DNA of 64,000 nt from Neocallimastix lanati (nom. inval.) (taxonomy: Eukaryota > Neocallimastigomycota > Neocallimastigomycetes > Neocallimastigales > Neocallimastigaceae). The position numbers and the translations under genes were made by a program. The notes beneath the pieces were generated by a model. That model saw nothing but the letters and a program-made list of their open reading frames with translations, searched no databases and was not told where the DNA came from. The stretch is taken from positions 167,501-231,500 of the forward strand of contig JACVTC010000163.1 of assembly GCA_016946835.1 (NCBI GenBank), given 5' to 3'. Shown piece by piece: positions 26,745-40,624 of the stretch; position 1 is the stretch's first letter, and the number at the start of each line of letters is the position of its first letter.

Positions 26745-26756
26745 AGCTTTTTATTC

Positions 26757-26790
<34 letters not shown>

Positions 26791-27762
26791 TATATATATT
26801 TTTTTCTCTTTTGCCTTTCCAATTAATGTCAAAAAAAAAAATAAATTTTAAAAAAAAAAATAAAAATTTCTATTATTAATTTTACTTTTTTTTTTTTTTA
26901 ATAGAATAATATAAAAAATACAAAAAAAAAATATTTAATTTAAATTAATTTATTTATATAATAATATTTTATTCACTTAAATATGATAATCTATTCAAAT
27001 AATTTATTTAAATAATTAATTATTTGCTCATTTATTAATTTATAAAGTTCATTAGTAATATATTTCAATAAATATATAAAGAATATATTATAAATATATT
27101 AAAAAAAGCATTAATTATTTTTTAATTTTCAGTTTTGGAATATTTCAATTTTTATATTTTTTATTTATTAAAAAGAACAAAAAAAGATAGAAAAAAAAAA
27201 AAAAAATAAATAAATAGCGAACAGAAACATAGAAACTATAAATTATATTAATAGAAAAAAGAAAAAGGATACATTTTCTTTTTTTTTTTTTTTTTTAATT
27301 GAGGAATTTTATATATATATATAATTACATTTATTTTGATATTTAGAAATTAGTTTTATATATATATAAAAGGAATTTTACATTTACATTATACAATAGT
27401 TTTATTATTATTTATAAATTTATTTTCATGTTATTGAAAATATTAAAGACTTTCTCATTAGAAGATATTCTTTTTAATTATTAAATAATCATAATAAATT
27501 ATATTTAATATGCTTAAATATTAATGTTTAAATATTATTTATAATTTATACAAAATAAATAATAATTTATACAATATTTATATGTATAAATTATAAATAA
27601 AAATATTATTTAAAGCTGAACTTTGCTTCCATCATTTATTTCTCTTAGTTTTTATAATAAGGATTGTTGGATTTTGGAATGTGGCTTTAAGTATTAAATG
27701 GCATACTTAAATAGTTTATGTAAAAGTGGCTTAAATTATATTTAATAAATATTAATAAAATA
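26745..27762. other. Spacer between the ThDP-enzyme gene and the LTR element
   Basis: AT-rich with T and A tracts at 26758-26787 and 27281-27296. It serves as the upstream region of the minus-strand enzyme gene. No promoter motif stands out. Confidence 0.5.
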
Positions 27763-27993
27763 TGTTAGAAGTAGAAATTTATGATATATAAATAAATGTT
27801 AAATTAGATTAAATTAATATGAATATACGAATCATATTATGTAATACATTAATTAAATAAATTAACATGTATCTAAATTTAGCCACAGTTCTTGTATAAA
27901 TAGAACTGGTTTTACTTTAATTGTAAATCTGAGGTTAGTTATTAATACATAATAATAAACATTTATTATAAAACCCATTTTAACCTTCTAAAA
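27763..27993 (+). repeat. 5' LTR
   Basis: 231 bp. It carries TATAAATA (inside TTGTATAAATAGAACTGG, near 27893) about 130 bp from its start, a plausible promoter for the element's own transcript. Confidence 0.92.
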
Positions 27994-28026
27994 GATTAAG
28001 AGTCTCAAGACTCTAATCGACTGAGC
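27994..28026 (-). promoter_or_regulatory. Primer-binding site complementary to an internal part of tRNA-Lys
   Basis: Directly abuts the 5' LTR. Its complement contains GCTCAGTCG (D-arm) and GAGACTCTTAATC (anticodon stem-loop with CTT), not the CCA end. That fits priming by a cleaved half-tRNA as known for Drosophila copia (initiator Met) rather than standard 3'-end priming. The match to tRNA-Lys is from general knowledge of eukaryotic tRNA-Lys sequences. Confidence 0.75.
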
Positions 28027-28461
28027 GAAAGAAGCTGACAAGTAATAGAAGATTTCAAAATGGTAATTACAAAAGACTCTTAATCAAAAATATAAAGAAG
28101 TGAAATCTATATTACAACAGCTATAATAGCCGGAACTTTAGAAGAACTACTAGCCTTCATAACTAGCTCAATGATTACAAAAAGGAAAAGACATTACCCC
28201 ACATAAAATAAATGTAAAATTAGTAAGACCGAACAAGAATGTCACCTCTAAAATAATATGGTTAATGTTAATCCACAAAACATAAATTATGGTTATTGCT
28301 AAACCAAAAAAGCAAATATAAATTATCAATGAAGGGACAAAAATAAACTTGTATGAAAAATTCATCGTAGTCGGCACTTATAATATAAAACTAAATAAAT
28401 TTAAACTTCTTTGAAGCAAACTAGATTTTTGTATAAACAGAAAATCAAGTTTGAGGGGGAA

Positions 28462-28692
28462 TGTTAGAAGTAGAAATTTATGATATATAAATAAATGTTA
28501 AATTAGATTAAATTAATATGAATATACGAATCATATTATGTAATACATTAATTAAATAAATTAACATGTATCTAAATTTAGCCACAGTTCTTGTATAAAT
28601 AGAACTGGTTTTACTTTAATTGTAAATCTGAGGTTAGTTATTAATACATAATAATAAACATTTATTATAAAACCCATTTTAACCTTCTAAAA
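28462..28692 (+). repeat. 3' LTR
   Basis: 231-bp copy of the 5' LTR with no difference seen. It follows the polypurine tract without a gap and is followed by the AAATA duplication. Confidence 0.92.
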
Positions 28693-28697
28693 AAATA

Positions 28698-30936
<2,239 letters not shown>

Positions 30937-32468
30937 ATGGCAAATTTTAAACTTCCTTATACCGGAACTAATTGGAATAAACATAATGGTGTTGGTGTAA
31001 CTTTAATTGAGAATTGGTTTGAAGAAAGAGCTGTAGCAGAACAAAAAGCAATAGAAAATGAAAGAGCTCAAAAAGAACTTGATAGAAGAATGGTATTTTT
31101 TTGTTTTTTTTTTATTTTCTAAAAAAAAAAAATATGCATAGATATATTTAATATATATTATAGATCTATTTAATAGAGATTACAGATTTATATAAGACTT
31201 TATATTGATAAAATTTTATTTTTTAAAATACAATATAAAATTTATAAATTACATAATATATTATATATTTTACGATTATATATCATATTCATTCATTAAT
31301 TCATTTAAAAAAAATGAAAAAAAAAAAAAATTCAACAAATATTAAAATAAATAAAATAAATATAATGAAAATCAAAATAATAATTATATATATGTGTGTA
31401 TATATATAATTAAAGTTAGTCAATTTAGCAAGAGGTGACATTCCACATGAAATTAGACAAATTCAAAAAGAAAATGAAGAAATAGATAGAGCCCAAGAAA
31501 GATTAAAAAAGGAACAAGAAAATCTTGTGAAAATGAAAGAACAATTACAGAATAGGATGTCGAATATAACAGATAGACTACAAAAACTGGAAAAAGAACA
31601 AAATAATCCGCCTTCTCAGGATGATAAGGATAATGCAAGAGTGTGTAAGCAAGGAAAATTAATGGATCTTGAATATATAGAATCAGAAAGGTAGGCTAAA
31701 ATGAATAATAAAATTTGATTATTAAAAAAAAATAATTAATGCTTTATTAATTAATAGTATATAAATTATATGAAAAACTATTAATAAATTTGAATCTCTG
31801 TTTAAATTTATAAAAATTATATCTATATCTATATATATTAATATATAATATATTAACTATTAATATATAATTATTTTTAATTATTTTTTTAGAAAAGAGT
31901 TTGGTGGTAAATTTTATAATGGTGCAAAGGATTGGGAATCAACATTCCAACATGACTATTGTCACAAAACTAGTAAATAGTTTTTTTTTTTTTTTGTCAT
32001 TTTTACAATTTTAAGACTAATTACTATAATTTCATCAAGTTGAAATAATTTCTAATATAATTTATATTTAATTTATATAAATATATTTAAAACAAAACTA
32101 ATAACAAAACTTCCAGATAAGGTATATCCATTATTCATATATATATATATTTTATATATATTACATATATATTTATTTTTTTTTTATTTTATTTTATTTT
32201 ATTTTATTTTATTTTATTTTATTTAAATTTATTGATTTTCAGTTTTATTAATATAATGGTTTTTTTTTATTTAATAAATAAATAATAGGATATATTTGAA
32301 CAAAAAGCTCCAATTACTGCCTGGGGTGATAATATTTATAGCCCCACTTCTGAAAATGAAAAAGAAAAAATTCAAAGAGATTATATTAGATTCCCTCGTA
32401 ATACTAATTTTACTAAACCGCTTCATGAATATGGTTTTTATGCAAATACTAAATTTAAGGACTTTTAA
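30937..32468 (+). CDS. Uncharacterised coiled-coil protein with predicted 5-nt micro-exon
   Basis: Five predicted exons, 231 residues: 30937..31092, 31416..31690, 31893..31972, 32117..32121, 32289..32468. The N-terminus has a G-V-x-L-I-E-N-W-F-E-E-R stretch. Residues 30-125 are a charged, heptad-like coiled coil rich in Lys, Glu and Gln. The C-terminus is polar with conserved-looking WGDN, RFPRN and PLHEYGFY. Without the tiny fourth exon the third exon runs into TAG at 31978. The micro-exon ATAAG, flanked by TTCCAG and GTATAT, restores frame into the fully open last exon. The NW-x-EER motif and general build resemble microtubule inner proteins of flagella such as the CFAP107 type, which would suit a zoosporic fungus, but this is a weak inference. 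I do not firmly recognise the family. Confidence 0.65.
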
Positions 32469-33879
32469 TTAATTTAGTATTAGTGTTTAAAGAAATTAAT
32501 GAAAAGGAAAGAAAAAATGAATTAAATGAATTAAAACATAAAAAAAAATGTATATATATATACTCTATTTTAGTACAATGTAGATAATGCATAATAAAGT
32601 AAATAATACATAAGAATTATTATTATAATCGTATATATATATTTTTTTTCTTCATTAAATTTTTAAAAATATATTACAGCAATTATTTTTTAAACATTCA
32701 AAAATAAAAATAGAAAAAAAAGAATTTCATCAATTTATTGTAATATATAATCAAATAATAACAAATAAAAATTATTAATAAATAAATATATTATATCTAT
32801 ATTGTACATCAAGAATTATTATAAAAATATATATATATATATATATATTTTTTTTTTATTTAATATTTATATAATTTTTAGCTATGTATAATTTTTTTTT
32901 ATTTAAATATTTATAATAAAAATTTTGAATAAAAAATTACATAACTTTTATGAAATAAAGTTTAAACAATATTTAACATATTTTTAACAAATTTAAAATA
33001 ATCATAAAAAATATCAATCACTAATTTATAATAATATAATAAAACATATTATATATATTGATTAATGAATGAATAAATTATATGAAATATATTAAAGTAA
33101 CAATTTAAGTAATAATGAAGTTATTTTTTATTTTTATTTTTATTTTTTATTTTTTTTTTATTTTATTTTTATTTTTTTTTTTTTGATTTTAATTATTTAA
33201 AATTAACCGTTTACTAACATATCTAAGTATATTAAAGTTTTATTAATTTCTTTTTAAACAATCAATTTGGCATAATAGATCAAATATATATATATATATT
33301 TTGAATAATTTTAAAGGTTATGACAACTATTAAAAAATATTTAATGATATTAGTGAAGCCTACTGGTCAGATATTGAGACAAGGTAAGATAAATTAAAGT
33401 TCATTAACCATAGAAATTTATTTAATTTTAGCTATGTAAGTTATAATTCTCCTTTCTGATACTCTTTGAGTGGTTTAATAAAAGAAAAAAAAAAAAAAAA
33501 AACCTTTATAACCAAGGAAAGTCAACCTCAAATCGATATGTCAAACCAGAAGAACTATCTATTAAATTTTTTTTTTATTTTCGATGTGTAACTATCTATT
33601 AAAGGTTCTTTAAATTCATATAATATAAATATAAATATAAATATAAATTGTTTAAATAAATTAATATATTATGATGAATTCTAAAACAATTGTTTAAAAT
33701 AAAGCCTCTTTATAATTCTATTTTTTTTTTTTTTAAAGAAAAATTCAATATTTTTATTAAATGATTTATATAAGATTTTTAAAGTTTTTAAAATTTTGAT
33801 CAATAATTTTCTTATTTATTATAGATATATATTAATAATTATAATATATTATATAATAATAAATAATAAAAAAAGAGAA
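32469..33879. other. Spacer, mostly AT-rich
   Basis: No gene seen. 33330-33560 is less biased (it includes GAAGCCTACTGGTCAG and TCAACCTCAAATCGATATG) and may be transposon debris, but no frame stays open. Confidence 0.45.
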
Positions 33880-34430
33880 CTTAATAATAAATAATAAATA
33901 ATAAATAATTGAATAATAAATAATATATAATAATAAATAATAAATAATAAATAATAAATAATAAATAATAAATAATAAATAATAAATAATAAATAATTGA
34001 ATAATAAATAAATAAATAAATAATAAATAATAAATAATAAATAATAAATAAAGAAATAAATAAATAAATAGATAATAAATAATAAATAAATAAATAAATA
34101 AATAAATAAATAGATAATAAATAATAAATAAATAAATAAATAAATAAATAAATAGATAATAAATAATAAATAAATAAATAAATAAATAAATAATAAATAA
34201 TAAATAATAAAAAAAGAGTACTTATTAGTAACTTATTAATAAATAATAAATAATTGAATAATAAATAATAAATAATAAATAATAAATAATAAATAATTGA
34301 ATAATTAATAATAAGTAAATAAAAAAAGATTATTAATAACTTAATAAATAATAAATAATAAATAATAAGTAATTGAATAATAAATAATAAGTAATTGAAT
34401 AATTAATAATAAATAATTGCAATATAAACC
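33880..34430. repeat. AATAAAT minisatellite, left arm of a large inverted pair
   Basis: Roughly 550 bp of AATAAAT/AATAAATAATTG units with embedded AAAAAGAGTACTTATTA spacers. The same units appear reverse-complemented at 35660-36530. Confidence 0.85.
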
Positions 34431-35659
34431 AAATGTAATAAATTTATGTGAAACATAAAAAAATAGCACATGATCATTATACATGTGACCTTATCAATAG
34501 ATTTAAAGTATCAATTAATTATATATACATAAATAAACATGATTGGTTTATAAATATTAATATATATATTAAAGAATGTTATAGAAATTATTTTATCTTA
34601 TCTTATTCCCAAAAATATCCATTAATTTTTTTATCTGCAATATTTATTTATTCCGGTTTTACTTAACCTCACTCTGAACATTTCATAATATATTTAAAAA
34701 AAAAAAAAAAGAGAATTACATTCTACATTATAATACAATGTACTTTGTAATATAATATGATATATGGAATATTTCATTCTTTATAAATAAAATTTTATTA
34801 TTCTTTATTATTAAATATATTTAAACATCCATAATATTCATTATATATAAATAAATAGAAATAGAAATAGAAATAGAAATAGAAATAGATATTTATATAT
34901 ATAAATAGATATATTTAATTTTTTTTTCTGTATTATTTTATATAATACTTCTTAGGATTATTAGTAGTTATTCCTCTTTTTTTTTTCCCTCTTTTTCCTT
35001 CTTTCTTTTTTCCTTTGATTTCCGCTTTCCTCATTTTTTTTTTATGAATATAAAAATTTCTTTTCTTTTTATTTCCTTTTTTTTCCATGCTTTAAATTCT
35101 GTATAAACCTTAACAGCAGAACTTAACATGGATTTAAAAAGAGACTCTTTCATTAAGTAGTATCATTATTTAGAAAAAAAAAAAAAAGTCTTTAGTTGGT
35201 TTTATTTTAAAGAAGTTTAGATTTTTATATTTATTATGTCTAACTAATTATTTATTATTATCAACAAAAATAATAAAAATAATAAAAATAATAAAAATAA
35301 TAAAAAGTTTAAAGAGGTTTAAAGTTTCTTTGAAATTTTATAAATTTCTATCAAAAATAAATAAAAATTTTATTTATATTACATAAAAATTTTATTTTTG
35401 ATTTCATTATTTGATGTTTTTTTTTTTTTTTTTATTTATTGATTTAACCAACTTTAAAGAAGTAAAAAGTAAAAAAAAAATAATAAGAAAAGTAAAAAAA
35501 TAAATAAAATAAAAGTCACTTCAACGAGTTATTAATTAAAAAATTAATAATTGAATAATTGAATAATTATAAAATTAATAATTGAATAATTAATAATTAA
35601 AAAATTAAGTAAATATTTATAAAAATTACTTCTCCTTATTTTTTTTTTTTTTAATTATT
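34431..35659. other. Spacer between two inverted minisatellite arms
   Basis: About 1.2 kb. It contains a GTG-started 72-codon open frame (34448-34666) of ordinary AT composition, GAAATA repeats (34857-34888), an AATAAAA array (35265-35305) and a pyrimidine-rich patch (34975-35040). On the minus strand, 35129 to about 35031 opens a short basic frame (MLSSAVKVYTEFKAWKKKEI) closed at an A10 run. None is convincing as a gene. Confidence 0.4.
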
Positions 35660-36530
35660 AATAATTTTTGATTTCTTATTTATTATTTATTTATTTATTA
35701 TTCAATTATTTATTATTTATTATTTATTCATTATTCATTATTTATTATTTATTATTCAATTATTCGATTATTTATTATTTATTATTTATTATTCAATTAT
35801 TTATTATTTATTATTTATTAATAAATAACTCTTTTTATTATTTATTATTCAATTTTTTATTATTCAATTATTTATTATTTATTATTTATTATTTATTATT
35901 TATTATTCAATTATTTATTATTTATTATTTATTATTTTTTATTAATTATTTATTATTTATTATTTATTATTTATTATTTATTATTTAATTATTCAATTAT
36001 TCAATTATTTATTATTTATTATTTATTATTTTTTATTAATTATTTATTATTTATTATTTATTATTTATTATTTATTATTTAATTATTCAATTATTCAATT
36101 ATTTATTATTTATTATTTATTAATAAATACTTCTTTTTATTATTTATTATTCTTTATTTATTTATTTATTTATTTATTATTCAATTATTTATTATTTCAA
36201 TATTCAATTATTTATTAGTTATTATTTATTATTTATTATTTATTATTTATTATTTATTATTCAATTATTCAATTATTTATTATTTATTATTTATTATTTA
36301 TTATTCAATTATTTCAATATTCAATTATTTATTATTTATTATTTATTATTTATTATTTATTATTTATTATTTATTATTTATTATTTATTATTTTTTATTA
36401 ATTATTTATTATTTATTATTTATTATTTATTATTTATTATTCAATTATTCAATTATTTATTATTTATTATTATTTATTTATTATTTATTATTTATTATTT
36501 ATTATTTATTATTTATTATTTAATTATTTG
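35660..36530. repeat. TTATTATT minisatellite, right arm of a large inverted pair
   Basis: About 870 bp of ATTTATT/ATTCAATT units. It includes CTCTTTTTATTATTTATT boundaries (near 35829 and 36128) that mirror AAAAAGAGTACTTATT units of the left arm. Confidence 0.85.
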
Positions 36531-37024
36531 CTAATGAATACTCTTTTCATTTATTCTATTATTAATTATTTATTTTTCTATTATTAATTAAAATTTTTTC
36601 TTTTATTTTTTTTTTCTATTTATTTCACTTAACCAAATCAGGAAAAATATATTATAATATATATCAATATATGTCAATTATATGTAATGTCAATAATACT
36701 ATTATAAATTGTTTATATTAATCATTCAATTAAATTTTAATTCTGTAATTAATTATCCATTTTTTTTACATATATTTTAATATATTTATTAATAATAATA
36801 ATTATATGAAAAGAATACAAATAAAATGTATTTTAATTTATTGTGAAATATATTATTAATAATTCATCAATGTCTATATAAATGTCTAAAAGGAATGTTT
36901 TTTTTTTTTTTTTAATATAATTATTTTAATTTTATTTATTATCATTAATTACATAATTTTATAGTAATTTAAATATCCAATATTATTATATTTTAAATAA
37001 AAGACAAAAAGTTAAATATTCAAA

Positions 37025-37666
37025 ATGAACACTGAATGGGGATCAGATCTTGTTATTCACAAGAAGAAGGCTCACACTAACACTTTAAAGAATAATTCAC
37101 AATTAAATGCTGCTGCTCGTGAAGGTGCCATTCTTAGTACTACAAAGAAGTTAAACGTTGCTTTAGGTGGTCTTAATAAGGGAAAGTCTACTGAAGGTCA
37201 ACGTGCTGCTAAGATTGATAGAGATACTGGTGAAAATGGTTTCCACATCAATACTGTTTCTACTGATCTTTCAAAGATTATTCAACAAGCTCGTCAAGCT
37301 AAGGGATGGACTCAAAAGGTATATATAGAAAAATAATAAGAATTAATATATATTATATATCTAAAAATAGAGGAATAAAGATTTAAGAGAGAAAAAAAAA
37401 ATAAATATGAATGGAGTATATTCATAAAATATATATATATATAAAAACCTATAATTAAAATAATATAATTAAAATATTTTAATAATATATTAATAATAAA
37501 GGAACTTGCAACCAAGATTTGTGAAAAGCCACAAGTTATTAATGAATATGAAAGTGGTAAGGCTAAGCCAAATCAACAAATTTTAGCAAAGATGGAAAGA
37601 AACTTAGGTGTTAAGCTTAGAGGAAAGAATATTGGTGAACCACTCTCTTTCGGAAAGAAGAAGTAA
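37025..37666 (+). CDS. MBF1: Multiprotein bridging factor 1 (transcriptional coactivator)
   Basis: Two exons, 37025..37318 and 37502..37666, joined in phase 0, 152 residues. Residues 1-75 match the MBF1 N-terminal domain (starting [14 protein letters not shown], with [11 protein letters not shown] and [14 protein letters not shown]). Residues 80-140 form the Cro/C1-type helix-turn-helix ([42 protein letters not shown]), ending in a Lys-rich tail. The 182-nt intron interrupts the helix-turn-helix after WTQK. By family knowledge MBF1 bridges TBP and bZIP activators (GCN4 in yeast) and also guards ribosomes against frameshifting. A bZIP gene is 6.6 kb downstream, but physical linkage need not mean partnership. 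Codon use is the least AT-extreme of the window, as expected for a well-expressed gene. Confidence 0.97.
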
Positions 37667-38184
37667 AAACTATCCTACCAAATAAATTGTAGAATATACC
37701 AATAACTATTAATTAATTTATAACTAATTTGTATATAAAATATATCTTAACAACTAATATTAAAAAAAAAAAAAAAAAAAAAACGAGCATTATTAGAAAA
37801 GTTTATCATTATTAATTTATATTGATAAATGAATTATTATCGATAAATATATTAAAAATTTATTTATTTTAATAAAATATTAAAAAAGAAAAAGAAAAAC
37901 TTTCATAAATATCTAAATTAAATAAATAATCTGCAAATATAATATAAAAAAAAAAAAAAAAAAAAAAATAAAAACAAATAAAAAATAAAAAAAAGTAAAT
38001 AACAAAGTTATTGAACATAAATATAAAATATTAAAAAAAAGTAAAAAAAAGATTTTATTAAAGTTATTGTGTGTATTATGACTATATTGTCAGGTGTATT
38101 TGTGATAATAATTTATTTTATATATTTTAAAGGTGTGTTGTGTTATAAAAAAAAAAATGAAAGTGGGATTACAATATTTTTATT

Positions 38185-38217
<33 letters not shown>

Positions 38218-38261
38218 TATATTTTAACTATCTTTACTATTATGGATTAAAAATTTTGACA
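37667..38261. other. Spacer downstream of MBF1
   Basis: AT-rich with A tracts at 37761-37782 and 37947-37968 and a TTA run (38190-38215). No coding sense. Confidence 0.6.
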
Positions 38262-40450
38262 AAAGATCATCGCTAATAGAATTTCTATATATGGAATTGA
38301 TAAAAGATATGTTAGACGAAGACAAGAAAAGCGTGGATTTTGTAACCGAGAAAAAATGTAAAAGTCTTAACACTTCATTATGAATTATTTAATAAGAGAC
38401 GTAAATCTGAAAATAAAGATACTTATCTTGTTTTTTTTAGACCCCCAAAAAAAGTCGTATGACTCTGTTTCCATATATAATGTATATAATGTATTAATGA
38501 AGATTCATCACATAGGTATAAACCACTTTTCTTATGCTTTCAGAAAACAGAAAATGGTTCAGGTTCTAGCAGTAAATATACTTGTCGAGTTTCATTAAAA
38601 AACTATAAACATTTCTTCAAAAAAGCTAATAATGAAATTCCCGGTAAAAGAGGACTTTATATTGGGTTTCATAATTCTTGTCAAGCCTCTCTTGAAAACA
38701 TCACTTATGAGTATATTATTTCTTTGTATACTTATAATTTTTGGAATTTCACTAAATGTTCTATTGGTAATGTGTACGTACCTCATAGTGGCCATAGCCT
38801 TCGTGCTAGAGCTGCTAGAATTGAAATTTTGTCTTGGTTAAATAGTCATTCTTCTCATCCTTCAATGTTGGTTGGTGATTTTAATTTACCTACTGAGAAA
38901 TTAGGTAATTTGCTCACTAAATTTAGTAATTGGAAAAATTTTCCCTTATGGGGCTCTTCAATTTCATGGAGTAGAGGTAATAGAGAATCTGATATAGATC
39001 ATGCGATTGTCAATGATCATATGTTAGATTTACTTTCATATGGTACTTTTATTGACTTTCCCCCCCCCCCATTTCGGATCATAAGCCTTTATTAATAAAA
39101 GGTAAATGTTTTTCATTAGATAATTCAGATAATTCTTTCTCTCTGCCTAAAAAAACAGTTAAATGGGATAGATTAAAATGTATAAATGAAAAAAAATCAA
39201 TTTTTGACAATAACTATTTTAGTGTTTTAGAGGAAGTGATTCCAGATCCTAATATTAGTATTGATAATATTTCTAAGAAATTTATATCAACTTCATTCAA
39301 TATTGCTAAAGAACTTAATATAACGTCAATATCAGAAGTTAGAAAATCTTTTTTTCATATGTCGCAGAAAATATTTAATTTGCAAAAATTCAAAATGAAA
39401 TTATATAAAGCCATTAAAAGAAGAGGTTCTTATCATAATTTAGATGAATTTGAAGAATTAATTGAAAAATATAATAGAATGTGCAAAATTATTATTCATC
39501 ATATGTGTAATATTTATAGGAAAACTGAATACCAACATTGGATCAATACAGGATGTGAATATATGAAATCTCATAACCCAAAGAAAGCTTGGAAATGGCT
39601 TAAAACAACAGCAAAAGTAGATAAATTTAAAAATATGTCAAATTCTCCAGTTAAAGACAAAAATGATAAACTAGCTACTTCTACTAAAGAACAGTTAAAA
39701 GTATGGCACAATCACTATAAAAAACTTGCTTCAAGTCATTCTGATATCAATAGTGCATTAATCGAATGGTCTAATAAATTTTCCAATGGTACAATTAGGT
39801 GTACGAGACACGATGAATGGGATATAAATCAAGACATCAGTATAGAAGATATTAAAGAAGCTATTTTAGCTACTCCAAATTATAAAGCTTCAGGCCCGGA
39901 TGGAATTCCTACGGATGACGAAAATTCAGTAAATAATTCTGCTTCTGGTTTAAATTGTTTACAGAAGATATATTCTAGAATTTGGAATGGAGAATTTCCT
40001 AGCTCTTGGAATGAAGCAAGTATTATATCTATTCCTAAAAAAGGAGATGATCTATCTGATTATGACAATTATCGAGGTATCTCTCTGATTAACAATGGTA
40101 TAAAACTCATTTCGAAAATAGTCTCCAAAAGAATTTCGGAATATGGACTTAAAAATAATTTTATTAGGTCAGAGCAATTTGGATTTCGTAATAAAGAAGA
40201 AAGTGTAAGTTTATTTATTTCAATTCGAGAAATTTGTCAAAGGCGTAAAAATGATAATAAAGACACTTACCTTGCTTTTCTAGATTTGAAAAAGGCATAT
40301 AATTCTGTTCCAATAGGTAATATTTTATATAAATTAGATGCTTTAGGTATTAGAGGTAAATATTATCAATTTATAAAAAATCTATATTCTATGAAAATTG
40401 AACCACTTGATAATATTTCTCTTTGTTCGAGGGAGAGTTTAAGTGAACAC
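38262..40450 (+). mobile_element. LINE-type non-LTR retrotransposon, composite and truncated (copy 1)
   Basis: Three joined parts of one element family. Part 1, 38262-38520, is a decayed reverse-transcriptase segment aligning with 62585-62820 of copy 2. Part 2, 38530-39095, is an APE-type endonuclease segment. Part 3, about 39071-40450, is linker plus reverse transcriptase up to the first palm motif. The order RT-EN-RT means two copies abut or one was rearranged. The element stops before the FADD box, so it is inactive. No tail or target-site duplication was identified. Confidence 0.88.
38541..39095 (+). pseudogene. LINE endonuclease reading frame, broken at a C11 run
   Basis: Open frame encoding the second half of an APE-like endonuclease: VYVPHSG, then MLVGDFNLP (catalytic GDFN), then SWSRGNRESDIDHAI (the S-x-IDH block). 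The N-terminal SWN-x-NG part is missing. At 39060-39070 a run of eleven C shifts the frame. The next frame continues with SDHKPLLIKG, the last endonuclease motif. So a single indel in a homopolymer separates the two frames; it may be a real mutation or a sequencing error. Confidence 0.85.
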
Positions 40451-40576
40451 CACACTATCTATTTTACAGATGCTACTTTTTTGTTTTATTTAATTAAAAA
40501 TTTCTTTGGTATTAATAATTTAAATTTAAATCATCATACCATAATTAATTTAAAGTTTTCATTATTTTTTCATTAA
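39074..40576 (+). pseudogene. LINE reverse transcriptase reading frame, 3' truncated
   Basis: Open from SDHKPL through a linker (with WHNHYKKLA) into reverse transcriptase: YKASGPDGIP, WNEASIISIPKKGD, YRGISLI, EQFGFR, then FLDLKKAYNSV, where the first catalytic Asp sits. It continues to FIKNLYSMKIE and then departs from the family. The last 40-odd residues are unrelated low-complexity sequence, so the CDS ends by truncation, not by its own stop. Only two obvious disruptions in 1.9 kb suggest fairly recent decay. Confidence 0.87.
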
Positions 40577-40586
40577 TATTACATTA

Positions 40587-40624
<38 letters not shown>

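Larger units (their letters stand above)
27763..28692. mobile_element. 930-bp LTR retroelement without coding capacity (TRIM-like)
   Basis: Two 231-bp LTRs (27763-27993 and 28462-28692) appear identical base for base. They start TGTTAGAAG and end CTTCTAAAA. The element is bounded by a 5-bp direct repeat AAATA (27758-27762 and 28693-28697). The right LTR is immediately preceded by a polypurine tract GAGGGGGAA (28453-28461). The left LTR is immediately followed by a 33-bp segment (27994-28026) whose complement matches the D-arm and anticodon arm of tRNA-Lys(CUU), the likely primer-binding site. The 468-bp interior has no gag, protease, integrase or reverse transcriptase sense in any frame, so the element is non-autonomous. 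Orientation is plus by the PBS and PPT order. Identical LTRs imply recent insertion. Confidence 0.92.

Noticed and set aside
27994-28026. A tRNA-Lys gene fragment
   Set aside because: Only the D-arm and anticodon arm are present, in antisense and flush with the LTR, so a primer-binding site explains it better than a tRNA pseudogene.
34448-34666. 72-codon frame in the spacer of the inverted minisatellites
   Set aside because: Starts with GTG, has no homologue I recognise and normal spacer composition; kept only as a remark.
35031-35129. Short basic minus-strand frame beginning MLSSAVKVYTEF
   Set aside because: Only about 32 codons, closed at an A10 run, and no splice path to further coding sequence was found.
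35668-35988. 106-codon open frame
   Set aside because: Lies wholly in the TTATTATT array and encodes periodic Leu/Phe/Ile/Tyr.
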